From: Oceanospirillaceae bacterium
GTDB taxonomy: Bacteria > Pseudomonadota > Gammaproteobacteria > Pseudomonadales > Balneatricaceae
Length of the DNA: 64,000 nucleotides
Assembly (NCBI GenBank): GCA_018647765.1
Contig: JABGSN010000002.1
Coordinates: 1-64,000, forward strand
Direction of reading: 5' to 3'
Shown piece after piece: positions 9,673 to 20,233 of this stretch. A model generated the notes under the pieces. That model was not told the DNA's origin. It ran no database searches and was given only the letters and a program-made list of their open reading frames with translations. Numbering within the stretch: position 1 is the first letter of the stretch; each line of letters opens with the position of its first letter. The translations under genes were made by a program, and so were the position numbers.

Positions 9673-10680
9673 TTACCGTTGAGCACTTAAATCGAGTTGT
9701 TGAATTAGCTTTGTTACCAGCCACTCTGGCAAGGTTAACCTTTGTGTGGCGTAGAGCCAAGGGTGATTTTGCTGTTGTGCCATTGGTTTACACTTTACCG
9801 CATCTTTGGCGGTCATCATAAGTTCACCAAGGGGTAAGTCTTGAGGCTTAAATTGATGGTGATCTGCAAACCCTTGCCCCTCTACAGTGTAACCCTTAGC
9901 CCTTAAGTCATTAAAAAAGCGTTGCGGGTTACCTATTGCGGCAATCGCATTTAACGACGTTCCAACACTGGGCCAAGCGGCCACTTGATCATCGGCCACA
10001 CGCCTAACTTGATCTAACTGGGGTGTTAATACGCAGTAATCTTGTTCTAGCCTTACCCGCTGTAATTGCTGGGCCACCTGAGGTTGCAACTCACCAGTCA
10101 TCAACACTTGGTCGACTTGGCGCAAGCGAGCAACCGGCTCCCGCAATGGACCGGCGGGTAAACAATGCCCATTGCCCAAACCTCGAGTACCATCTATCAA
10201 ACACCACTCAACGTCACCTTTAATGACACTATGCTGCAAACCGTCGTCACTAATGACCACGTCATATTGACCTTGTTCGGCGAGCCAGGTTAACCCGGCT
10301 TTACGATTCCACCCCACCACCACTGGCACCGCCGTAAGCCTAGCTAACAAGATAGGTTCGTCACCTACCTGATCAGGCTTATCTTCTGCGGTGACGAGGT
10401 GTGGCCCGGCACCAATACAACCACCATAACCGCGGCTAATGATCGCCGGCCTTAGGCCATGTTGTTTTAGCGCCGCCACTAAGGCCACTACCAAGGGAGT
10501 TTTGCCCGTGCCACCTAGGGTAATGTTGCCCACAACCAGCAGCGGTATAGGGTTCTTAGGGGGCCTGGGCTGGCATCTCAAGTGGTGTTTTCTTAACCTT
10601 AAGTAGACCCATTCCAAGGGGTAAACTAGGCGTAACCACCAAGCACCGCTATACCATGCGTTGAGTATTATTTGTGTCAC
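9673..10680 (-). CDS. lpxK: Tetraacyldisaccharide 4'-kinase LpxK
   Basis: Inner-membrane-associated kinase that adds the 4'-phosphate of lipid A. Of 335 aa, it has an N-terminal hydrophobic/basic helix (about 12-30), the modified P-loop GNITLGGTGKTP at 51-62, and SRGYGG plus DVVISDDGLQH downstream as in the family. It is followed after 25 bases by ycaR. Upstream comEC ends 59 bases away; the msbA of E. coli or exbBD of Pseudomonas that usually precede lpxK are not there. Confidence 0.94.
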   Translation of the reverse strand: MTQIILNAWYSGAWWLRLVYPLEWVYLRLRKHHLRCQPRPPKNPIPLLVVGNITLGGTGKTPLVVALVAALKQHGLRPAIISRGYGGCIGAGPHLVTAEDKPDQVGDEPILLARLTAVPVVVGWNRKAGLTWLAEQGQYDVVISDDGLQHSVIKGDVEWCLIDGTRGLGNGHCLPAGPLREPVARLRQVDQVLMTGELQPQVAQQLQRVRLEQDYCVLTPQLDQVRRVADDQVAAWPSVGTSLNAIAAIGNPQRFFNDLRAKGYTVEGQGFADHHQFKPQDLPLGELMMTAKDAVKCKPMAQQQNHPWLYATQRLTLPEWLVTKLIQQLDLSAQR

Positions 10681-10739
10681 TTAAGCACCATCGTCAAATC
10701 AGCAGACCGTGTATTGTATTCATATGGGGTCATTATAAC

Positions 10740-13079
10740 TCAGGGCAAAAATGGCTGCACTTGATAGTCCCCATCCGGCGCAAAGGTGACCACAATTTGA
10801 CCATGCTGTGCCGTATTATACCAATGACTCCCCAACTGCCAATAACGACGGGTAACGACTTTACGCGGGTGACCAAAGGCATTATGTAGACCCGCAGAAA
10901 TGAGCACATACGAAGGTGCAACCCGCTGCAAAAAGGCTGCCGTTGACGAGCTATTACTGCCATGATGTGGCGCAATAAGAATGTCACTAGTAAGATCGGC
11001 GGCATATTGGCGTAATAACTCAGCCTCTGCCCGAGCTTCAATATCTCCGGCAATCATGATTTGACGCCCATAAATGCGAAGCAACACAATACAAGATGCA
11101 TTATTGCCGCTTAAGCCCGCTTCTGCCAAGGCAATTTGACGCCATTGTATCGGCATTTTGGGGTCATCGCTCCATGGTTGCCACATGTTGGTGCGGCAAC
11201 GTCTAACGTCGGTTGTACTCTGCCCTAGCTGCGCTTCGCGTTGTGTATTAATTGCCGTTGGCAGCAACAAGTGTTGCACCGGCATTTGCGCCAATAGTGT
11301 CTCTAACCCGCCACTATGGTCGCGGTCCCAATGGCCTACCACCACAGTGTGTAACTCATTGACTCCGGCTACCCTCAGTTCTGGCAACACCACGGCGTCA
11401 ACCAAGTTAAATCCACTTTGATAACGGTTACCCAAATCATATAGTAAATGTTGATCACCGTTTTGCAGCCAAACACTTAAGCCTTGACCAACATCGAACA
11501 AGGTCAATTTCACACCCTTTGAGCGTTTATCAGCAGGCCCTAATTGTGGCTGCCCATAGACAATATTGGCCAGTAACAATAACCCTAAAAACAACCCCAT
11601 TAAGGCACCCAGCCAACGCCTGGCCATTAAGCTTGCAGCAGCCACCACCATTAAACCCACCCAAATGCCTGGCGGTGCTTGATGCATTAACACTTGTGCC
11701 CAAGGCCATTGCGCAAGCGTACTCAAGCCCTGCCATATCAAGCTGAGACTGCTGTCTACCCATACTAGTACTGTGGTTGGCAAAGGCACCACTAAGGCCA
11801 CTAGACTCACCAACATCAGCGTTGGGATAACCACCACACTAAACAAAGGCACCAATAACAAATTGACCAGCGGCCCTACCAAGCTCACTTGCCCCGTAGC
11901 TAAGGCAATCACCGGTAACACCAGCACCGACAGAGTGGCTTGCGCCGCCAGCAACTGCAAACCTTTGCGCCACCAGAGTGAAGCTCCGGCACGGTACCAA
12001 ACCAGCCCCAAGGCAAGCACCGCGATATAAGATAACCACAAACCCAAACGGGTGGCACTAGCGGGTTGAAAACTAAGCGTTATGGCAAACGCTATAAACA
12101 GCCGCTGGCTAAATCTTAACTGTAGCCCCCACAACTGGCCCCACATCAACCCCAACAGCATAATAACCGCACGCTGGGCCGGTAAACCGAAGCCACTCAA
12201 CAAGGCAAACGTTAGCGCAGCCATCACACCTACCCAAGCCTGAGTACGCAGACCGGCACCACTGGAGGACATAAATGGCATCAATAATACACGCACCAAG
12301 GCCATAGCCATAAGCGCCACTAAACCTACATGCAGTCCAGAAATCACTAGCAAGTGGGTTGTACCCGTAGCGGCCAATACCCGCCACTGGCTAGACGACA
12401 AGGCGTCGGATTGTCCCAATATCAAGCCACCCCACAAGGCGCTTGCTGTGGGCGAAACAGGCAATGACTTTAGTGCCTGCCATAAATCAAAACGTAGTTT
12501 ACTGAGTTGCCACAAAGGCCATTGCCAACTGACACACGGCTCACCCGTACTGGTCCATTGTTTTATATAACCCGAGGCATACTGACCCTTCATTTGACTC
12601 CAACGATAATAATCAAAGCTGGAAGGATTGGCATAGTTTCTCGCCGCTTTTAAACGCACTAACAGGGCCACTTGACGACCCATTAATGCGCTGACACTGG
12701 GCTCTGGAAATTGGTTTGACCACTGTGGCTGGGCAACGTGCGTATGTCGGTAACTGGTGACTTTGATGGTTCCAGGTAGGGTATCGGTATCCAGCACAAC
12801 GGTGAGCCCGGTAGCGTTACTGCGCAACTCGGTGACACAGCCTGTTACCGCCAGATCTTTGCCTACCCACATGAAAGGAAGCTGACTATTAAGCCGATGG
12901 TACTGCCCTATGGATGCCACTAAAAATAGGAATAAGGCGCTTAATATCAGCTTTTGATACGATTTCCAGACCACAATACCTAAACCCAGCATCACCAGCA
13001 AAGTCACAGACACCGAAAAACCAATTGCTGACCAACCTAAACACCAAAACAACAACAAAAACAAACTATTGATATACAT
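10740..13079 (-). CDS. comEC: ComEC/Rec2 DNA-uptake channel protein
   Basis: Inner-membrane protein needed for passage of transforming single-stranded DNA. Of 779 aa it has the three expected parts: an N-terminal membrane anchor with a DUF4131 domain, a Competence domain of many hydrophobic helices (about 230-510, with SGLHVGLVALMA), and a metallo-beta-lactamase-like domain (about 525-779) with FDVGQG, HWDRDHSGG around residue 580, AGDIE and APHHGS motifs. Metal-binding residues look intact, so this is probably functional. It is divergent from the DUF2062 gene. Confidence 0.92.
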   Translation of the reverse strand: MYINSLFLLLFWCLGWSAIGFSVSVTLLVMLGLGIVVWKSYQKLILSALFLFLVASIGQYHRLNSQLPFMWVGKDLAVTGCVTELRSNATGLTVVLDTDTLPGTIKVTSYRHTHVAQPQWSNQFPEPSVSALMGRQVALLVRLKAARNYANPSSFDYYRWSQMKGQYASGYIKQWTSTGEPCVSWQWPLWQLSKLRFDLWQALKSLPVSPTASALWGGLILGQSDALSSSQWRVLAATGTTHLLVISGLHVGLVALMAMALVRVLLMPFMSSSGAGLRTQAWVGVMAALTFALLSGFGLPAQRAVIMLLGLMWGQLWGLQLRFSQRLFIAFAITLSFQPASATRLGLWLSYIAVLALGLVWYRAGASLWWRKGLQLLAAQATLSVLVLPVIALATGQVSLVGPLVNLLLVPLFSVVVIPTLMLVSLVALVVPLPTTVLVWVDSSLSLIWQGLSTLAQWPWAQVLMHQAPPGIWVGLMVVAAASLMARRWLGALMGLFLGLLLLANIVYGQPQLGPADKRSKGVKLTLFDVGQGLSVWLQNGDQHLLYDLGNRYQSGFNLVDAVVLPELRVAGVNELHTVVVGHWDRDHSGGLETLLAQMPVQHLLLPTAINTQREAQLGQSTTDVRRCRTNMWQPWSDDPKMPIQWRQIALAEAGLSGNNASCIVLLRIYGRQIMIAGDIEARAEAELLRQYAADLTSDILIAPHHGSNSSSTAAFLQRVAPSYVLISAGLHNAFGHPRKVVTRRYWQLGSHWYNTAQHGQIVVTFAPDGDYQVQPFLP

Positions 13080-13199
13080 AATGACTCTTCCCTGAGACCA
13101 CTAAACCTTGGCTTACCCATTGGATAAGCGCATAATTAAGGCGTAAACCACTGAGTATTGAGTAGCCCACCACACCTTCATCATTATTAAGGTTAGACC

Positions 13200-13706
13200 A
13201 TGCCGCGTAAGTTTTTTAAACGCATTAGCCCAGATCCGAAAAAACTCAGCCAGTATCAGTCGCTGAGTTGGTTAAACGGATTGCTCCACAATACACAACT
13301 GTGGGGTTTTAAGCGCACGAGTGTGGCGAAAGGCTGCGCCATTGGTTTATTTTGCTGCATGATTCCCATGCCCTTACAAATGTTACTTGCGGCCTTGATT
13401 GCCCTAGCATGGGGTGCCAACATTCCGCTGTCCGTGGCTTTAGTATGGGTGAGCAACCCGATTACTATGGCACCCATGTTCTATGCCAACTACAAATTTG
13501 GCAGTTGGCTGCTACAAACGCCGGTTTATCAGCTCAACTTTGAATGGTCTGCAGGTTGGTTTTGGCAACAACTTCACCACCTTTGGAAGCCGTTGTATGC
13601 GGGTTCCCTAGCCGGCGGATTAATTTTGGCCTTGGTGGCATTTTTTACGGTACAGCTGTTGTGGACTTGGCAGGTAAAGCGCAATTGGCTAAGACGAAAA
13701 CGTTAG
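13200..13706 (+). CDS. DUF2062 membrane protein
   Basis: Protein of 168 aa with a basic N-terminus and about three hydrophobic segments (near 60-80, 83-105 and 140-160). The stretch KGCAIGLFCCMIPMPLQM followed by WVSNPITMAPMFY is diagnostic for DUF2062. Function is unknown; the gene is commonly beside comEC or lol genes in gammaproteobacteria. It converges with lolD, overlapping by four bases. Confidence 0.85.
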   Translation: MPRKFFKRISPDPKKLSQYQSLSWLNGLLHNTQLWGFKRTSVAKGCAIGLFCCMIPMPLQMLLAALIALAWGANIPLSVALVWVSNPITMAPMFYANYKFGSWLLQTPVYQLNFEWSAGWFWQQLHHLWKPLYAGSLAGGLILALVAFFTVQLLWTWQVKRNWLRRKR

Positions 13707-14380
13707 TTAACTAACACACCGTCTACCAACCTCAACTGATGATCCAGCTTATTGGCTAGTGCTAAATCGTGGGTCACTGCAATGAACGCGGTGCCTAAGT
13801 CTTGTTGCAACTGCTGTAACAAAACTAAAATTTGAGCCGCGTTGTGTTGGTCTAAATTACCGGTAGGTTCATCCATTAACAGACAAGCCGGTTGATTGAT
13901 GAGTGCACGGGCAATAGCTACCCTTTGACGTTCGCCACCAGACAAAGCGCCTGGTCGATGACTTGCCCTGTCTGCCAAACCTACCAAATGCAATGTTTCT
14001 GCAGCTCGGGTACGCGCTTCAGCAGGTTTGTTGCCCGCCATAATATGCGGCAGCATAACGTTTTCTAAGGCGCTGAACTCCGCCAACAAGTGGTGAAATT
14101 GAAACACAAAACCGAGGTGTTGGTTACGTAACTTGGCACCTTGGTTGACATTGAGGTCCGATAAAGGTTGCCCTGCCACCCACACCTGTCCAGCATCCGG
14201 TTGGTCTAAGCCAGCCAACAGTTGCAACAAAGTGCTCTTACCCGAGCCTGAACTGCCTATAATTGCCATACTCTCGGCCGCAGCTAACTCGCAGTTAAGG
14301 CCTTTTAATACCTCAACGTGGCGGTCGCCGTCTTTAAACGACTTAGTTAACCCCTGAGCTTTCAGCACCCAATTACTCAT
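13703..14380 (-). CDS. lolD: Lipoprotein-releasing ABC transporter ATPase LolD
   Basis: Energises release of outer-membrane lipoproteins from the inner membrane to LolA. Of 225 aa, it has Walker A GSSGSGKST (42-50), the LolD-type Q-loop FVFQFHHLLAEFSALENV, signature LSGGE near 145 and Walker B LLMDEPTGNLD. Start chosen at ATG 14380 (MSNWVLKAQ), which overlaps the permease stop by eight bases; a longer reading from 14488 only runs back into the permease gene. Confidence 0.95.
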   Translation of the reverse strand: MSNWVLKAQGLTKSFKDGDRHVEVLKGLNCELAAAESMAIIGSSGSGKSTLLQLLAGLDQPDAGQVWVAGQPLSDLNVNQGAKLRNQHLGFVFQFHHLLAEFSALENVMLPHIMAGNKPAEARTRAAETLHLVGLADRASHRPGALSGGERQRVAIARALINQPACLLMDEPTGNLDQHNAAQILVLLQQLQQDLGTAFIAVTHDLALANKLDHQLRLVDGVLVN

Positions 14381-15614
14381 GGCGTAACACCTCTGCAGGT
14401 TCAACACGAGAGGCTCGCCAGGCTGGATACAAAGTTGCCAACACACACAATACAAACGAGCTAAGGCTAATAACCAGCACATCCTCAAGCAATACGTGGG
14501 AAGGAAAATAGCTAATAAAATACACGTCTGCGCTTAATACCTTAAAGCCAAAGGCATGCTCAGCCCAATCGACGATGGCGGTAATGTTGAGCGCCAACAC
14601 CACCCCTAACAAAGTACCTATCAGCGTACCCAACACACCGATCACGCTGCCCTGCACAATAAAGATGCCCATCACATCACGCTGGCTGGCGCCCAAAGTG
14701 CGTAATATGGCAATATCGGCCTGTTTTTCTACCACCAACATAACCAAGGTAGAGACTATATTAAAAGCCGCTACAGCGATCACCAGCATCAGCAACAAAC
14801 CCAACATACGCCGCTCAAGTTGAATCGCCTGAAACAAGCTGCCATGGGTACGAGTCCAATCATTCGTCCAGTACTGGCCGGGTAATTCGAAGGCGACTTG
14901 TTGTGCAACTTGGGGGGCTTTAAATAGGTCATCTAACTTTAGTCGCAGCCCTTCCGCCCCACCGCCCAAACGCTTAAGGCGGCTGGCATCGCTAATGTGC
15001 ATAATAGCCAAATTGGCATCCAGTTCGGCACCCACTTTAAACAGGCCCACCAAGGTAAAGCGCTTTAGACGCGGCATAATACCGGCAACGGTTAACGACG
15101 CCTCAGGCAAAAATAAAGTCACCTTGTCGCCGATGCGGGCACCCAACTGACGTGCTAACAGGTCGCCCATTAGGATGTTAAACTCACCGGCCTTGAGATC
15201 GTCTACCGAGCCCGCCACCATGTAATTAGGTAGGATGGACACCTGGGCTTCTGCGGCAGGCTCTATGCCGTGCAACAACACTGGTTGTACCCGCCCGCGG
15301 TTATTAAACATACCTTGGCTATGCACAAAGGGGGCAGCCCCTAATACGCCTTCAATTTGCAAGGCTAGCGCCGCAGGCTCTTGCCAGTGCATTATTGGTT
15401 CGGCTGTTTGTACGGTGGCATGGGGCACCATGCCTAAAATGCGTTGACGCAATTCGCGATCAAAACCGTTCATGACCGACAACACTAAAATAAGCACCGT
15501 TACACCTAACACTAACCCTAACATCGAAATGAGGGAAATAAAGGAGATAAAGTGGTTCTGCCTTTGTGCGCGGGTGTACCTTAAACCTACGGTTAAGGCA
15601 ATCGATTGGAACAT
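14373..15614 (-). CDS. lolC: Lipoprotein-releasing ABC permease (LolC/E/F family)
   Basis: MacB/FtsX-type permease of 413 aa: one N-terminal membrane helix (about 22-48), a large periplasmic domain to about 265, then three helices (about 270-295, 315-345, 375-400). The N-terminus (GLRYTRAQRQNHFISFISLISMLG) and the IGMGL-like periplasmic region are LolC/LolE type. Only one permease gene lies here, directly upstream of lolD, so it may act as a LolF-type homodimer rather than a LolC/LolE heterodimer. Just four bases separate it from sthA. Confidence 0.9.
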   Translation of the reverse strand: MFQSIALTVGLRYTRAQRQNHFISFISLISMLGLVLGVTVLILVLSVMNGFDRELRQRILGMVPHATVQTAEPIMHWQEPAALALQIEGVLGAAPFVHSQGMFNNRGRVQPVLLHGIEPAAEAQVSILPNYMVAGSVDDLKAGEFNILMGDLLARQLGARIGDKVTLFLPEASLTVAGIMPRLKRFTLVGLFKVGAELDANLAIMHISDASRLKRLGGGAEGLRLKLDDLFKAPQVAQQVAFELPGQYWTNDWTRTHGSLFQAIQLERRMLGLLLMLVIAVAAFNIVSTLVMLVVEKQADIAILRTLGASQRDVMGIFIVQGSVIGVLGTLIGTLLGVVLALNITAIVDWAEHAFGFKVLSADVYFISYFPSHVLLEDVLVISLSSFVLCVLATLYPAWRASRVEPAEVLRHE

Positions 15615-15618
15615 AGGC

Positions 15619-17022
15619 TTATTTGTTAATCTGGCGAGCGCGGTTTAAGCCCAGCTGTGCCGCCACCCGATAGGCCTCGGCCATGGTGGGAAAGTTAAAG
15701 GTATTATTTACAAAATACTCAATCGTATTGGCTTCACCTTTTTGGTTCATAATGGCTTGGCCGATATGAATAATTTCTGAAGCCCTGTCGCCAAAACAGT
15801 GGATACCCAAAATTTGGTAAGTTTCACGATGGAACAAAACCTTCAACATACCTACCACCTCACCACTAATTTGAGCTCGTGCTAAGTCTTTAAAGAAGGC
15901 CTGCCCGACTTCGTAAGGTACTTTTTCTGCGGTTAATTGCTCTTCGGTTTTACCTAGGGAGCTAATTTCTGGAATAGTATAAATGCCCGTCGGTACGTCG
16001 TCTACAAAACGAAAACCCGGCAAGCCTAGTAAATCGGTTGCTGCCGAACGACCTTGGTCGTAGGCGGCAGACGCAAGACTAGGCCAACCCACCACGTCGC
16101 CAGCCGCATAAATACCTTCTATGCCGGTTTGATAACGTTGGTCAATGTGCAATTGCCCACGACCATTGGCCTCTAGACCAATATTTTCGAGGCCCAAATC
16201 TTTAGTGTTGCCCGAGCGGCCGTTACAGAACAATAACATGTCGGCACGGAGGCGTTTACCCGATTCCAACTCCATAGACACAGAGGAGTCGTCCGCCGAA
16301 ACACTCTTATAGGTTTCGTTGTGGCGGATACGTACACCGTTATTCCTGAGGTGGTAACTTAGAGAGTCCGATATTTCTACATCAAGAAATTCAAGTAAGT
16401 TAGCGCGGTTATCAACCAGGTCAACCTTAACGCCTAAACCAGCAAATATAGACGCATATTCCGAACCAATCACGCCTGCACCATAAATAATTAGTGTACG
16501 CGGTGTATGCTCTAGGTTAAGTACTGTGTCGCTGGTATAAATACGCTCGTGGGTAAAATCCACATCATCTGGTTCATAAGGGCTAGAACCTGTCGCAATA
16601 ACTGCCTGATCAAAGTGTAAATTTTCGCTTACCTCATTGCCCAACACTTCAATATTGTTGCGATCTACAAAATAGGCGCGGCCAAAAAACACATCGACTC
16701 GATTTCGGGCATAAAACTGAGTGTGTAGCATGACTTGCTTAGCAATCACTTCGCTGGCGGTTTTTAACACTTGGGGAAAAGAGAAGTTTTTGGGTTCACC
16801 AATAACCCGAAACATCGGATTGGTATTAAACTCTACGATTTGTTTAACCGAATGGCGTAACGCCTTAGACGGTATGGTGCCTTTATGAGCACATGCACCA
16901 CCCACCTGATCACGCATTTCGACTACCGCCACTTTACGACCTAACTTTGCTGCGTTGATCGCTGCCGCTTCGCCCGCAGGGCCGGTACCAATGACCACCA
17001 AATCGTAATTATAATCTGCCAT
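15619..17022 (-). CDS. sthA: Soluble pyridine nucleotide transhydrogenase
   Basis: FAD flavoprotein that equilibrates NADPH and NADH in the cytoplasm. Of 467 aa, it has FAD-binding GTGPAGE (12-18), the SthA-type active-site loop [15 protein letters not shown] in which C44 is kept but the second redox cysteine is T49 (as in E. coli SthA, unlike lipoamide dehydrogenase), NAD-binding [13 protein letters not shown] near 190, and the C-terminal [15 protein letters not shown]. It lies 54 bases after nqrM and four before the lol permease, likely in one transcript. Confidence 0.94.
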   Translation of the reverse strand: MADYNYDLVVIGTGPAGEAAAINAAKLGRKVAVVEMRDQVGGACAHKGTIPSKALRHSVKQIVEFNTNPMFRVIGEPKNFSFPQVLKTASEVIAKQVMLHTQFYARNRVDVFFGRAYFVDRNNIEVLGNEVSENLHFDQAVIATGSSPYEPDDVDFTHERIYTSDTVLNLEHTPRTLIIYGAGVIGSEYASIFAGLGVKVDLVDNRANLLEFLDVEISDSLSYHLRNNGVRIRHNETYKSVSADDSSVSMELESGKRLRADMLLFCNGRSGNTKDLGLENIGLEANGRGQLHIDQRYQTGIEGIYAAGDVVGWPSLASAAYDQGRSAATDLLGLPGFRFVDDVPTGIYTIPEISSLGKTEEQLTAEKVPYEVGQAFFKDLARAQISGEVVGMLKVLFHRETYQILGIHCFGDRASEIIHIGQAIMNQKGEANTIEYFVNNTFNFPTMAEAYRVAAQLGLNRARQINK

Positions 17023-17076
17023 CTTTGTCTCTCTTTCGTACTACTATTTCTATTTGATCGGCGTACTTAGTCGTTG

Positions 17077-17313
17077 TTAACGCGTCGCATCATAGGATAT
17101 GTCTTCGGCTAGCTTATCTGCTTTCATGGCCTTTTGCTGTTCTGTTTCGCACACTTCTGGGTCGCCTTTACACACATCGCAAGCCACATCCATACCCAGA
17201 GCAGTCATGCCGCCGCAAGAACCCGCAATCGGCTTACCGCCCATCAGTACACCAACAGCCATACCTACAACAATGATGAGTAAACCAACAAAGGTCAAAA
17301 TCATGGTTTCCAT
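17077..17313 (-). CDS. nqrM: Na+-NQR maturation factor NqrM
   Basis: Small membrane protein (78 aa) of the DUF539/NqrM family, required for insertion of iron between NqrD and NqrE. It has one N-terminal helix (about 5-24) followed by a cysteine cluster C33, C45, C48, C55 (GSCGG and CDVCKGDPEVC). Its ATG directly abuts the apbE stop codon, as expected for the nqr-apbE-nqrM order. Confidence 0.93.
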   Translation of the reverse strand: METMILTFVGLLIIVVGMAVGVLMGGKPIAGSCGGMTALGMDVACDVCKGDPEVCETEQQKAMKADKLAEDISYDATR

Positions 17314-18372
17314 TTAATTCTCCAAATATGTATCAAAGCCGGTGCTTGATTGCGCCACAAAGCCTTCAGATTGTTTCATTATAAAGTATGCTGGCACTTG
17401 ATGCAGCTGCGCCCAAGCCAACCCCTTATCTCCACCCATGACCATAAGCGCCGTGGCTAGCGCATCGGCCCTAGCAGCGCTGGCATCGACCACCGTGACG
17501 GATGCCAATTCATGAGTCACAGGCCGTAAACTGGATGGGTCTAGGGTATGGGAATATCGCACGCCATGCTGCTCGTAATAATTACGATAATTACCAGAGG
17601 TGGCCACGGCCATGTCTTGTACCTGCACCACTTGATAAATCTGCCCCGCATCCGCTGCTGGCGTTTCAATGGCAATACGCCAAACACTGCCATCTGGTTT
17701 ACGGCCGTGGGCACGCAGTTCGCCCCCCACTTCAACCAAATAGTCCATCACACCGTGGGCTTCTAGCCAGCTTGCAATAGCATCAACACCATAACCTTTT
17801 GCAATGGCAGACAGATCAATGGCACTGGCTGCGGTTTTAAGCAAGGCCGCCGGCTGATGCTGCACTTGCAAGTGCTGATAACCAATCACCGAGCGTAGCG
17901 CTTCCAAAGCTAAGTCGCTCGGAATATGCTCAGGCACCGGATCGGGCCCAAAACCCCACAGGTCGACCAAAGGACCAACAGTGACATCAAAGGCACCGCC
18001 TGTCTGGCGACTAATATCAATGGAACGACTCACTAAATCTGCCATGGCCTGGGGCACCTGATGCCATACACCCACCGCTGCACCATTAAAACCACTGAGG
18101 TCCGACGAATCCATATAGGTCGACATACTGGCTTCTACTCGAGCTAACTCAGCTTTGGCGCCAGTGGCGATCACTGTATGGTCAACACCGCCCTTGACCA
18201 CCCACTTAACGGTGTAACTGGTGCCCATAGCAAGACCTGTCACCGCATCTATTTTTGGTGCTTCAGACGCAGAACAGCCCAGCAACAAGGTGAGCATAAA
18301 TGCACACCCCATAACCAGGCTGATTGTTTGCAAAGGTGTTCTCAAGAGCTTGGGGTTATCCGCCAAAATCAT
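17314..18372 (-). CDS. apbE: FAD:protein FMN transferase ApbE (lipoprotein)
   Basis: Periplasmic lipoprotein that transfers FMN to threonines of NqrB and NqrC. Of 352 aa, the signal peptide ends in lipobox LLGC (C33). The ApbE core shows [10 protein letters not shown] near 48, [17 protein letters not shown] near 130-146, the [12 protein letters not shown] segment and a C-terminal [18 protein letters not shown] metal-binding region. The start at 18372 overlaps nqrF by 17 bases, implying translational coupling. Confidence 0.94.
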   Translation of the reverse strand: MILADNPKLLRTPLQTISLVMGCAFMLTLLLGCSASEAPKIDAVTGLAMGTSYTVKWVVKGGVDHTVIATGAKAELARVEASMSTYMDSSDLSGFNGAAVGVWHQVPQAMADLVSRSIDISRQTGGAFDVTVGPLVDLWGFGPDPVPEHIPSDLALEALRSVIGYQHLQVQHQPAALLKTAASAIDLSAIAKGYGVDAIASWLEAHGVMDYLVEVGGELRAHGRKPDGSVWRIAIETPAADAGQIYQVVQVQDMAVATSGNYRNYYEQHGVRYSHTLDPSSLRPVTHELASVTVVDASAARADALATALMVMGGDKGLAWAQLHQVPAYFIMKQSEGFVAQSSTGFDTYLEN

Positions 18373-19585
18373 CTAGCAAGATGTTTTCATCTTCCACACC
18401 AAGGTCTTTCAACATTTGCACAACAGCGGCGTTCATCATTGGAGGTCCACACATGTAGAACTCACAATCTTCTGGCGCGTCGTGGTCTTTAAGGTAGTTT
18501 TCAAACAATACGTTGTGAATAAAACCGGTAAGGCCGTCCCAATTGTCCTCTGGTTGAGGATCAGAGAGCGCTAAGTGCCATTCAAAGTTGTCGTTTTCTG
18601 CCGCTAGCGCATCGTACTCTTCGCCGTAGAAGGCTTCACGCATACTACGTGCACCGTACCAGAACGAGATCTTACGGGTCGAGTTTAAGCGTTTAAGCTG
18701 GTCAAAGATGTGTGAACGCATAGGCGCCATGCCCGCACCACCACCAATGAAGACCATTTCTGCGTCGGTGTCTTTAGCAAAGAACTCGCCAAATGGGCCA
18801 TACACTTTAATCTTATCGCCTGGCTTCATGTTAAACACATAAGACGACATAATGCCCGGTGGAATACCACTGCTGCCTGGAGGTGGTGAAGCAATACGGA
18901 TGTTAAACTTCACTACGCCACGCTCTTCTGGATAGTTGGCCATAGAGTAGGCACGTACTGTGGTTTCATCAACCACAGACTTGTGCTGCCACACGTCAAA
19001 CTTATCCCAATCGCCACGGTACTCTTCGTCAATGTCGAAGGTTTTGTAGTCGATTGAATGAGGCGGACACTCTAGCTGTACATAACCGCCAGCGCGGAAA
19101 TCGACGTTCTCGCCTTCTGGCAATTTTAGCGTCAATTCTTTAATGAAGGTCGCTACGTTAGGGTTAGATTCAACGGTACATTCCCATTGCTTCACACCAA
19201 ATACGTCTTCTTCAACTTCAATGTTCATGTCTTGCTTTACAGCAACCTGACACGACAAACGCCAGCCGTCTTTGGCCTCACGCATGGTGAAGTGGCTTTC
19301 TTCTGTAGCCAACATAGAGCCGCCGCCGTCTTTAACGACACAACGACACTGGGCACACGTACCACCACCACCACAAGCCGAGGCTAAAAAGATGCCTTGC
19401 TCAGAGAGGGTTTGTAGTAACTTGCCGCCAGCTGGAACCGTAATGGCTTTTTCTGGATCATCGTTGATAGAAATGGTTACAGCACCAGAACTCACTAATT
19501 GGGCGCGAGCAATCATGATGATCGCTACCAAAGAGAGAACCACTGCGGTAAACATTAATACACCGAGGGTAATTTCATTATTCAT
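18356..19585 (-). CDS. nqrF: Na+-translocating NADH:quinone reductase subunit F
   Basis: Electron entry subunit: oxidises NADH with FAD and passes electrons to a 2Fe-2S centre. Of 409 aa, it has one N-terminal membrane helix (about 5-28), a 2Fe-2S ferredoxin domain with C71, C77, C80 and C112, an FAD-binding barrel with RAYSMANYP, and an NADH domain with [12 protein letters not shown] and CGPPMMN. Last of the six nqr structural genes, followed by apbE. Confidence 0.96.
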   Translation of the reverse strand: MNNEITLGVLMFTAVVLSLVAIIMIARAQLVSSGAVTISINDDPEKAITVPAGGKLLQTLSEQGIFLASACGGGGTCAQCRCVVKDGGGSMLATEESHFTMREAKDGWRLSCQVAVKQDMNIEVEEDVFGVKQWECTVESNPNVATFIKELTLKLPEGENVDFRAGGYVQLECPPHSIDYKTFDIDEEYRGDWDKFDVWQHKSVVDETTVRAYSMANYPEERGVVKFNIRIASPPPGSSGIPPGIMSSYVFNMKPGDKIKVYGPFGEFFAKDTDAEMVFIGGGAGMAPMRSHIFDQLKRLNSTRKISFWYGARSMREAFYGEEYDALAAENDNFEWHLALSDPQPEDNWDGLTGFIHNVLFENYLKDHDAPEDCEFYMCGPPMMNAAVVQMLKDLGVEDENILLDDFGG

Positions 19586-19610
19586 ACATCAATACCTTGT
19601 GTAGTTCGCT

Positions 19611-20222
19611 TTACAGCTGAATGCCAGAGAAAGACATAAAACCAAGTGACATCAAACCCACTGTCACAAAGGTAATACCAAGACCACGTAGGCCTGCAGG
19701 TACGTCTGAGTATTTTAGCTTTTCACGAATGCCGGCAAGTGTAGCGATGGCTAATGCCCAACCTACGCCTGCGCCCATGCCATAAACAACCGATTCACCA
19801 AAACTGTAGTCACGCTCGACCATAAACAAGGCCGCACCCATAATGGCACAGTTCACTGTGATCAATGGCAAGAACACGCCCAAGGCGTTGTACAAAGCTG
19901 GCATGTACTTGTCTAGCAACATTTCCATAATCTGTACAATGGCTGCAATAACGCCAATGTAAGAGATCAAACCTAAGAAGCTTAGGTTAACGTCTGGCAT
20001 GCCTGCCCATGCAAGGGCGCCGTCGGCTAGCAAGTAGGTGTAGATTAAGTTGTTAACTGGAACAGTGATGGTTAATACGGCAATTACCGCTACACCAAGG
20101 CCAATGGCTGTTTTAACTTTCTTGGAAATAGCCAAAAAAGTACACATGCCCAAAAAGAATGCCAAGGCCATATTCTCTACAAATACGGCTTTAACAAATA
20201 GGCTTAGATAATCTTCAATCAT
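19611..20222 (-). CDS. nqrE: Na+-NQR subunit E
   Basis: Integral membrane subunit of 203 aa with about six helices, homologous to NqrD with inverted topology. Together NqrD and NqrE hold an iron centre in the membrane; the half-motif cysteines in helices ([11 protein letters not shown] and [14 protein letters not shown]) are present. Tightly spaced between nqrD (11 bases) and nqrF (25 bases). Confidence 0.95.
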   Translation of the reverse strand: MIEDYLSLFVKAVFVENMALAFFLGMCTFLAISKKVKTAIGLGVAVIAVLTITVPVNNLIYTYLLADGALAWAGMPDVNLSFLGLISYIGVIAAIVQIMEMLLDKYMPALYNALGVFLPLITVNCAIMGAALFMVERDYSFGESVVYGMGAGVGWALAIATLAGIREKLKYSDVPAGLRGLGITFVTVGLMSLGFMSFSGIQL

Positions 20223-20233
20223 TGTTTCAGATC

